Positions 48,601-55,703 of a stretch of 64,000 nt of DNA are shown here, piece by piece. Source of the DNA: Haliotis asinina (Eukaryota; Mollusca; Gastropoda; Lepetellida; Haliotidae); contig NC_090283.1 of assembly GCF_037392515.1 (NCBI RefSeq), positions 28,536,249 to 28,600,248 of the forward strand, in the 5' to 3' direction. Both the position numbers and the translations under genes were made by a program. The notes under the pieces were generated by a model. It made no database searches, was not told the DNA's origin, and saw only the letters and a list, made by a program, of their open reading frames with translations. Every line of letters begins with the position of its first letter. The stretch's first letter is position 1.

Positions 48601-50903
48601 CCACAATTTCAGTATTTGCTCGCACGTAGTACAAACATTGCTGCACATTTCATGACTTCAACTTTTGTTATTGGCTCATGGTACGCACATCATTGATCCA
48701 CAGAGTTACGACATTGGCTCGCACGTTGTACAAACATTTCATAATTTCAACATTAGTATTGGACAATGGGAGAATAAATTCGTGAATTGTAGGGTTTGTG
48801 AAATATTTATGTGGTATAAACTGTTTTCTAAGATTAAGCGTTGCACACAAGAAGAAAATTAAATTCATTTTCGACATTATCATTATTACAGAGTTTACAA
48901 ACCCTCAGCAACCCATGCTTGCCATAAAGGCGACTGTGCTTGTCGTAAGAGGTGACTAACGGGATTATGTGGTCAGACTTGCTGACTTGGTTGAGACATG
49001 TCATCGGTTCCCAATTGCGCAGATCGATGCTCGTATTGTGATCACTGGATTCTCTGGTCCAGACTCGATTATTTACAGACCGCCGCTATATAGCTTGAAG
49101 ATTGCTGAGTGCGGCAACTAGACTCACCCACTCCAGAATAGGGCATATCAATGATACTTTTCCATCAGTAGTACGTCCCATAACATTAGAAGAACAACGA
49201 CTATAAATATTTCTCAAAGTGAAGGATTCGAGGAGAGTCTTTTCATGATTTAGTGTACGCGGTGTGAGGACAGGAATACACTCAGAGACTGTTAGGTACA
49301 ATACCCATGATCTTATTGATAGCATTCGTGTATAGATGCTTTTAAGCACAGACCATAATTATGTCGCACACACACGTCTTGATTAATATAGAGCACAATC
49401 GAGACTCCTGGAGTCAATCATGGGCTGAAGGGCTATCATCATCCTGTGAAGACGTCACCTTCAATTAGGTTAGTATCAACCTGAGAACGCTGTAAATTTA
49501 CAATGTTATCATCACTTGCTGTACTTGTTCATGATATATTTTCAGGAGATGCTCACTGTCCAAGGTCCTCTGTGAGGGAGACTGTAATCAACTGTTTCAA
49601 AATACATCGTTTGCCAGGAGCACTTGCTTTTTCCATTGCTCAGTTGCCCTTCGGCTTTGGTTACTTCACTTTCTCAACTTTTCTTCCTGACTACGTGACA
49701 GCATCACCATTCAGCATGACGTCATCGGAAGCTGCGCTCATTGTTTCATCTTCTGGATATGGCAGCATGTTAGGGCGTGTTCTATTCTGTGGAATAGCCA
49801 TGGTGAATACACAGTCAACAAAATACATACTGGTATTTTCGGGATGTCTTGTTGGTATCTCAAACCTGATTGTCCCACTCTGTGACGGTCCCGTGACCCT
49901 CCACATTAGTAGCGCTGTAAATGGACTGGCTATAGGTAAGATGGTTTCCAACAGATTATAAGAAAGTACCTATAAACGTAAAACAAGCTCATTGCAAACC
50001 TTAAGGTGAAGGAACAAGTTTTATGGATGATCAACTTCTTTTTTTTCACAATGGCGACGCTTCGGTTCTACTGACTCCATTCTGCAGAAGCTATTCACAT
50101 CCGCAGACACAACCCTTCCATAAGGATCAGGGTATATTTCTACTTACCAATTCGACCCTTATCTCTGGCTTCCGTCACTAATCCTCCATTAATTGGTCCC
50201 CTCAACGCTGTAAAGAAAAAGATAAAGCAGTTGATCATCCATAAAACATGTTCCTTTACCTTTAGCTCAGCAACTTCTAAAATGCCTCTAAAACAATTTG
50301 TTGCCAACCTTCTCAATTCAATCATCTGATTATTCACTTACTTTCATATTTCAGGAGGTTGGATGGGCATTATATTGCTAGTGACTGTGGAACTGTTCGG
50401 TCTTGATAATTTGCCGAGAGTATTTGGCATGAACATGATGTGTGAAGGATTAGGCTCATTCCTCGGACCACCAGTACAAAGTAAGTTTCAGTGAAAGGCA
50501 TCCTTGTGAAAATGTTGAAATCTCCATCAAGGGAGTTACTTACTAAGTGTTGCTAAACGCTGCAGTCTACCATATTCCAACTGTTGTTAGAATTGATGAC
50601 TGGGACAGATACACTTTGGACAGTCGGACACTGAAGTAGCAGTAACGACATCTTCATGAGAGCTTTTTGAGGCAACTGTTGGCCTGAAGTTCTGTTAATA
50701 TTTCAGGTTACTTAGCAACGATATTTGGGAAGGAAAACCCATTCTACACCGCTGGAATAGCTTTCGCAGTGACAACAGTTTGTATTATTTTATCGATAAT
50801 GCAAACACGGAAGACCTTTTGCACTTCTGGACGACTGCCTACAAAGGCTGTGGTTCCTGGTGTTGATAACGTGGCGTTCAGTCCAGACAACACTACCTGC
50901 TGA
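34304..50903 (+). CDS. Gene B2: monocarboxylate-transporter-like MFS protein (six exons, 13.7-kb intron)
   Basis: Predicted exons are 34304-34649, 35018-35161, 35592-35834, 49546-49935, 50355-50480 and 50707-50903, giving 481 aa. The gene resembles B1 throughout: RYWQIGAVVSSVFANMCFGG, NSYGVMYTYMKEPLG, WDLSWIGSL, GSQMNNIYLLYFTLGILP, FSKWRPVAVG, FGYFTFSTFLPDYV, GYGSMLGR and LFGLDNLPRVFG. N81 and S318 replace the MCT1 TM1 lysine and TM8 aspartate; R322 is kept. The C tail has VVPGVDNVAFSPD. Intron 3 is 13,711 nt, against 357, 122, 524 and 109 nt in gene 1, A1, B1 and A2, because of an antisense retroelement and other repeats. Exons 4-6 keep sites, phase and frame, so the gene may still work, but joining exon 3 to exon 4 across this intron is inferred. 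Intron 1 holds a long microsatellite. Confidence 0.82.
34697..34927. repeat. Compound microsatellite in B2 intron 1
   Basis: The order is (CTAT)n, (CTGT)n, then (CATA)n of about 33 units to 34890, then nine CG dinucleotides (34891-34908), then TG dinucleotides to about 34927. It ends 90 bp before the exon 2 acceptor. The CG/TG part is alternating purine-pyrimidine and could form Z-DNA. Confidence 0.97.
35320..35365 (-). repeat. Remnant of gastropod interspersed repeat
   Basis: TGTCTGGTCCAGACTCGATT followed by ATCTACAAGCCG is a small reversed piece of the family, in B2 intron 2. Confidence 0.5.
35835..36499. other. First part of B2 intron 3
   Basis: AT-rich intron sequence with no recognised gene or repeat. 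Confidence 0.4.
36500..37025. repeat. 263-bp tandem duplication in B2 intron 3
   Basis: 36500-36762 and 36763-37025 both begin ACAAAAACAATAACAAATTA and end near TTTTACATCGTGGA. They are nearly identical (one A/G change in ATAAATGG/ATGAATGG and a one-base poly-T length change seen). It is a recent slippage or unequal-exchange event. Confidence 0.95.
37026..38896. other. Middle part of B2 intron 3, unassigned
   Basis: Several short frames on both strands, including a 124-codon + frame at 38541-38915, show no recognisable domain. The stretch 38.1-38.6 kb contains repeated GAGTCTGAGTTTTGACTTAA-like words and may be a decayed element. Confidence 0.3.
38897..39476 (-). repeat. LTR, low-coordinate copy
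   Basis: On the - strand it starts TGTTACCAGTGTGTATTTTC and ends GGGGATTTCTTACA. It is preceded on that strand by a purine-rich CAAGGGGAGCG, as expected for the polypurine tract before a 3' LTR. It is about 580 bp long. Confidence 0.7.
39596..39680. repeat. (CA)n-(CATA)n microsatellite
   Basis: A CA run followed by about a dozen CATA units lies between the LTR and the RNase H part of the element. Confidence 0.95.
44050..45650. other. B2 intron 3, sequence beyond gag
   Basis: Mostly AT-rich sequence with (CATT)n at about 44888-44910. It may include the leader of the retroelement, but no primer-binding site or LTR was found next to gag. No gene. Confidence 0.35.
45651..45855 (-). repeat. Gastropod interspersed repeat, - copy
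   Basis: CATAAAAGGCGACTATGCTT, GCGACTAACGGGATCGGGTG, GCAGATCGATACTCATGCTG and ATATTGCTGAGTGCGACATA show a nearly complete reversed copy. Confidence 0.75.
45940..47110. repeat. Diverged satellite with recurring CCCATGGG palindromes
   Basis: About eight diverged units of 130-180 bp recur, each with a block like TTTGTGTCATGATACTCATA, then TTCATTTACAACCTCCAAAA and AAATCGCTCTCATTTAGC. Several carry CTCGCCCATGGGC and TTTTCGCCCATGGGTGAG, palindromic around CCCATGGG. Unit edges are uncertain. Confidence 0.7.
47289..47313 (-). repeat. Tiny LTR-end fragment
   Basis: ACAGAAAATACACATTCGTA followed by ACA matches the outer LTR end of the same family. It is a 25-bp scrap, perhaps left from another insertion. 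Confidence 0.4.
47314..47699. other. B2 intron 3, unassigned
   Basis: A 104-codon + frame at 47372-47686 has no recognisable domain or splice context. I see nothing else here. Confidence 0.3.
47700..47880 (+). mobile_element. LINE 3' UTR fragment, + strand
   Basis: TGGTGTAAATCCAGCTCGGG, GCAGGTAGCAAAGGTACTGT and the GGTCTACCTTCAGTTCTTGG block are the reverse complement of the LINE 3' region at 55.4 kb, so this copy runs on the + strand. It is embedded in the retroelement region. Confidence 0.7.
47970..48546 (-). repeat. LTR, high-coordinate copy
   Basis: It matches the 38897 LTR over blocks such as GGTCAATTTCACAATAC, AAGGCAATGGGTCACAAAAT and TTCAGGCATTGACGGATTTG, and starts on the - strand at TGTTACGAGCGTG. 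Its inner end is incomplete. It may be the 5' LTR of the element or a neighbour of the same family. Confidence 0.65.
48547..48902. other. B2 intron 3, unassigned
   Basis: Two imperfect repeats of a GCTCGCACGTAGTACAAACA-like word occur near 48.6-48.75 kb. No gene. Confidence 0.35.
48903..49130 (-). repeat. Gastropod interspersed repeat, - copy
   Basis: CCCATGCTTGCCATAAAGGC, GAGACATGTCATCGGTTCCC and CCAGACTCGATTATTTACAG show a nearly full reversed copy. Confidence 0.75.
49131..49545. other. End of B2 intron 3
   Basis: No gene is recognised; the exon 4 acceptor TATATTTTCAG ends at 49545. Confidence 0.4.
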
Positions 50904-52123
50904 ACTGACGATACTACCAGTGTATATTGATGTGTGGTGATTCACTACTTCGGTGCATGTTGCGACTTGGAATTAACCAATGTCCTTCGTCGTGCAGCAG
51001 AAAGAGATACATTACACAACTCAGTGTGTGATAAGCAATAGGATCTAATTTGGACAAAGTATATCTGCTTAAAAAGAAGCTTAATCCACAGATTTAGCTG
51101 TAGGTGAGGCCATAGATAATAGCACTAAACTATTAATATTAGTTATATTAGTTTTGTACTGTCATTATTGGTTTCTGGAAATAAGTTGCCACTTCTTTTA
51201 CAACATAGGAACTTGTGTTTATATATTAGAACTTCATGGAAACGGTTTCAGCACAAAGGTGTGTGTTCTTAATTCACTGAAGTCATGATGTGGCTGAACT
51301 ACTCCCACCGTGACTATAACTCTTAACTCACTCACTCAATCACTCTTACTGCACTGAAATTGTAAAGCGCATAATTCCTTGGCACTCCCTCGTTTACATT
51401 AATAACGAGGGTGGCTGGTCACTTCTTGATTTGATTGCATTATTTGTTTATTTATAGAAAGCCCTTTACTCAACTAAAACCTTAACAGTAGATCTAGTTT
51501 TCTAACGAAAGGGAAGCGCGTGGTTCTTGAAAATGTTTAGGATTTATTTTGTAAGCTTTTGGTCAGGAAGTTGTATTTTCTCTCGTACAACAAAATCACG
51601 ACAGCTTCAGACCCCAATACAAACAATTCTTTGAACATTCCACCGACTAAAGCATAACACATAAATTATAGTAATTACGGTGAACACCGTCCAAGATGAG
51701 CATACACGATATTCTGGAATCAGGTTAGCGGTTGATTAGGGCATATCTATGAGAATATGTTTATCATTTATGAAAGGGAAAGTAAACGTAGTACAAACTT
51801 TAAACATACATACTTTTAATTGGACCTAAGAGTACAAAATAATTTTCTATTCATTCTGTTTAGACCAAAACGGACACACTTGTCACTCAATCCTGGTTTG
51901 CCAATTATTATGGAAGTATTCTTATTCTTCGTATTCTTATGGATTGTTTTTTCAATTTTCTTTAGAACGCACAATCGTCAGGTAATATAGAAATGTTACA
52001 GATGCTTAACACATAAACGTTTCAACACCTTGAGATTCTCATACAAATCCAAAAACAAATGAAAATACGATATCCTACCTTTTTATTCTGACTTTTATCT
52101 ATCTGACTGACATCCTGACATCA
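50904..52123. other. 3' flank of B2
   Basis: It probably contains the B2 3' untranslated region; no canonical AATAAA is close to the stop. It is AT-rich and no other gene is recognised. Confidence 0.35.
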
Positions 52124-52410
52124 AATCAATTGGCAAACAAAACAAATGATACTGTCAAGATGATTCGGTCGTCAGTTGGGTTTTTGCCAGTATGTGTTTT
52201 GGTGGACTCTCAAACATGAAGAAAGGACTGTCTTGGATAGGATCTCTCATGGGTGGGTGTATCGTGTTTGTCTGCACGATATGTATAATTGTATTGTGAA
52301 ATGAGGAATATATATATGTTTATGGATTCATGTGTATTTTAGCCTCTTCGGTTAGAGTGGATGTTTTCTTTTTGTATCTTACTCACATTTGTCAATCATC
52401 TTGCAAAGTT
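52124..52410 (+). pseudogene. Relic of a B-type exon 1 and intron 1
   Basis: AATCAATTGGCAAACAAAAC, then TTTTTGCCAGTATGTGTTTT and GGTGGACTCTCAAAC, then CTGTCTTGGATAGGATCTCT match B2 exon 1. The stretch for YGVMYTYMKEPLG is deleted and the frame is lost. Downstream, GAGTGGATGTTTTCTTTTTG and CAATCATCTTGCAAAG match B2 intron 1 near 34.95 kb. The exon 2 homology expected next is absent: the 72-bp minisatellite begins there. It is a dead third B copy. Confidence 0.8.
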
Positions 52411-52414
52411 ACAC

Positions 52415-53240
52415 CATCAATACATGAAAATATACTATATGTATACCATTCTGCCATGTGTAGCGTGACTTCTACCACTATTCTGCAGTTGACACATGAA
52501 AATATAATATATGTCAACCATTCTGCCATGTGTAGCGTGACTTCTACCACTATACCACAGTTAGTACATAAAACCTTAATGCATATCTACCATGCTGTTG
52601 TGTGTGGTGCTACTTCTACCAATATTCTGCAGTTGACACATGAAAATATAATACATGTATATCATTCTGCCATGTGTGGCCCCACTTCTACCACTATTCT
52701 GCAGTTGACACATGAAAATCTAATACATGTCTACCATTCTGCCATGTGTAGTGTGACTTCTACCACTATACCACAGTTAGTACATAAACATCTAATGCAT
52801 GTCTACCGCTCTGCCATGTGTGACCCTACTTCTACCACTTTACCACAGTTATTAGATAAAACTCTAATGCATGTTTACCATTCTGCCATATGTGGTGCTA
52901 CTTCTACCACTATTCTGCAGTTGACACATGAAAATCTAATACATGTCTACCATTCTGCCATGTGTAGTGTGACTTCTACCACTATACCACAGTTGTTACA
53001 TAAAACTCGAAAGCAGGTATATCATTCTGCCATGTGTGGTGCTACTTCTACCACTATACCACAGTTATTACATAAAACTGTATTGGATGTCTACCATTCT
53101 GCCATGTGTGGCCCCACTTCTACCACTTTACCACAGTTATTACATAAAACTCTAATGCATGTCTACCAGTCTGCCTTGTGTGGTGCTACTTCTACCACTA
53201 TTCTGCAGCTGACACATGAAAATATAATGCATGTATACAA
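52415..53240. repeat. 72-bp minisatellite, about eleven units
   Basis: The unit core is CATTCTGCCATGTGTGGTGC then TACTTCTACCACTAT, followed by one of two endings: TCTGCAGTTGACACATGAAA or ACCACAGTTATTACATAAAA. The period is 72 bp, so the + strand stays open and reads as 24-residue repeats (part of a 353-codon frame, 52330-53391). Both endings alternate irregularly. I regard the frame as a by-product of the repeat length, not an established gene. Confidence 0.92.
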
Positions 53241-53999
53241 AACCTCTGTCGTCCCTCCCTCCTTGGTCCACTTCTGTCCATGGAGCGTCTTGGCAGTCGT
53301 CACTGCCTCTGGGGGACTTCACGGTCCATTTCTGCCACACTTGCCTTTTTTGACATGCCAGTGCACATGGGCTTGTTATACGTCGTCTTGAAGCCCATTT
53401 CCATGGGCTTCCACATGCACTATAGATGTTAAGGATCCCCCAAAGGAAAGAGAAATTATAAGGAGTTATTGGCGGGGTCGACATGAGTCGGCGGCGGAAG
53501 TCAAGCGGGATAGAAAAGCGGCACTATATGCAGACGGTTGCAGCTGTGCACAGCATTGCAGATGTGCATGTTATGCATCGCCAGAAACCCCATGGAAAGA
53601 CCTTTCAAATGAATCATAGATATCAGAAATCCAAAGAGGGAGAACGAAATTAGAACGAAAGTCTACTTCCGGTACCGGCGCCGTCGCGAAGGAACTAACA
53701 TGCGACACTACATACGGACATGCCTAGCGTCTTTGCTCAACGTCGCTGATGCTCATGCCATACACCGTCAGAAGCGAATTGAAATGCTCTTTCTAATGAA
53801 TATAAGATATTAAAAGTCGCATCAGGCATGTAAACATTATCAACCAAGAAATAATGCGCTGATGGCGTTGGCGACGCACAGGACACGCTGCATGACACGC
53901 AGACATGTCCGGGTTGCAGGTTGACATGTCCGTGGGCTTCGTGTTTTGCATTTTAAAGCAGAGAATAGATATGGGAAAATATAGCTGAAAAGAGTGCCA
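53241..53999. other. Spacer with two diverged related blocks
   Basis: Blocks near 53517-53640 and 53700-53825 share a loose pattern (CACTATATGCAGAC/CACTACATACGGAC; CGCCAGAAACC/CGTCAGAAGCG; TTTCAAATGAATCATAGATA/TTTCTAATGAATATAAGATA) about 184 bp apart, suggesting an old repeat. No gene. Confidence 0.4.
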
Positions 54000-54320
54000 T
54001 TTTTCTTCTCCTGCACCATTCCCACAACAGCAAGTTCGAACACCGAAACCCTTTACTACTGCAGTATAAACCTAATGGGTCGAAACTGACATTAGGTTAG
54101 AATTACAGGCTATAACCTACTACTTCTATCCTACGGTTTTGGTTTGATCCACTCTCTGGTCTAGTGTCATTTGGCTTTTCCTGCACCATTCCCACAACAG
54201 CAAGTTCGAACAGTGAGCCCCTTTACTACTGCTGTATAAACCTAATGGGTCGAGACATATGGTTATGGAATTACAGGCTATAACCTACTACTTCTATCCT
54301 ACGGTTTTGGCTTATCTACT
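54000..54320. repeat. Direct repeat, two copies at 170-bp offset
   Basis: CTGCACCATTCCCACAACAG recurs at 54011 and 54181, followed in both by CAAGTTCGAACA, CCTTTACTACTGC and ATTACAGGCTATAACCTACT. Confidence 0.9.
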
Positions 54321-54370
54321 TTCCGGTGTACTTTCACCCTTCCAACTACTTTCCATGATCTACTTGTTTC

Positions 54371-54700
54371 TCACCTTTTGGGCTTTATGAGCTTGCCTTT
54401 ACCTTTGCTTTTCCCTTTTCCTTTTCCCTTCCCCTTACCTTCAGGATGTTCGGGCTGGGGCTGGAGCTTTGTGGAGGAATCTGTTGGAACTGACGCCGAT
54501 GCAGATTCCTCAGCGTTTGATGTACCCGCTGCTTGTTGGATAACATCTTGCACAAAGGCACACTCACTAGCAGCCTGTAAGGGAGTCTTCTTAGCGTAGT
54601 ACCTATTGACAGTCTTTTGGCCATGTGCAAGATAGTCACTGGCCATCTTACGTTTTGCAGCATCATTTGGATGCTGAGTTGCCCCGCTATCAGAGGACAA
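54371..54700 (-). pseudogene. Fragment of an unrecognised DNA-binding-like ORF with GK-rich tail
   Basis: A 109-codon - strand frame begins near HPNDAAKRKMASDYLAHGQ and ends with a GKGKGKGK run and KLIKPKR. On the opposite strand, 54718-54831 reads FTATDVWKALETEVARQHPN followed by the same DAAKRKMA. The peptide looks like part of a Myb/SANT- or zeste-like module of the kind found in transposon-derived genes, but I cannot name the family. An inversion seems to have split it, so it is probably dead. Confidence 0.4.
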
Positions 54701-54824
54701 GAGGTTTCCTTAAACCCAACTTGGAAAACGAACGGAGGACATTTACGGCCACAGATGTTTGGAAAGCTTTGGAGACTGAAGTGGCAAGGCAGCATCCAAA
54801 TGATGCTGCAAAACGTAAGATGGC
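54642..54824. repeat. 35-bp perfect inverted repeat
   Basis: 54642-54676 (GCCATCTTACGTTTTGCAGC...) and 54790-54824 are exact reverse complements separated by 113 bp, with weaker pairing beyond. This puts one coding segment on both strands. Confidence 0.95.
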
Positions 54825-54839
54825 AAATTAAGAAATAAA

Positions 54840-55157
54840 CTGCTTATACAATATGTCTATTTAGGGAATAAACCTAGTAATGTTGAGTATCAGTTTGATA
54901 AAGTGAGCAACGTAAATGACTGAAAAATGCAGAAATTAAGAACAAACGAGAAGAAATAAAAGTAAAGTTCACTTGCCAGTGGTGACTGCCAACGCTGACT
55001 GGTAGTGACCTCACTAAGACACTTGGTCTGTGATGATGAAATTGCAGTGAAATGCATTCCCTTATATTACCACGTCGCGGTCAGACAACCAATGGAATGG
55101 TTTAGATGAAGTTCACGTGGCCAAGTCGGATTTTTCTACGGGGGAGGAGGAAACTGG
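54840..55157. other. Spacer before the LINE pair
   Basis: No gene or named repeat is recognised. Confidence 0.3.
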
Positions 55158-55703
55158 AGTGAGTGAGTGAGTTAATATTTAACGTCACATCGGCAATGTC
55201 TCAGCCATATCGTGACGAGAACATTTAATTCTGAAATGAAATATATGTATAGTATAAGACCCTGCCAACGAAGGACAGTAAAACAACTAGAATAACTTGA
55301 ATTAAAACTAGTGTGGAAAGTTAAAACTAATATCACTATTCGGACAATACAATATAAAATCAGGCTATAGATTGCCAACAACCGAAGGTAGATCACCATA
55401 CTAGGGACCATGGGGACTTACAGTGCCTTTGCTACCTGCATGGACCCTAGTTGGATTTACATCATCCCCTCAGCTGTTAGCAATTTAGACAAATCTAGCC
55501 AAAAGTTAAAAATACACAAATACTACGATTAAGAACAATGGAACGTTTAAATTGACTGTGAATGCTTTTGGACTTACGTACCCTCTCAGGAGGACAATAA
55601 TTTTACAATACTTCAACCCCCTTTGAGGGTACAGCCACCAACAATTCAAGTTACTAATCCAAACTTCCAATAATTAAAATACATCTATTTACACGAAAGG
55701 TTT
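55158..55703 (-). other. LINE copy 1 3' untranslated region
   Basis: The block is conserved with copy 2 (60356-60895) and with the truncated copies at 12.9, 15.5, 22.3, 25.6 and 47.7 kb. It ends in a short GAGT/TCAC tandem run, the probable priming end. Confidence 0.8.
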
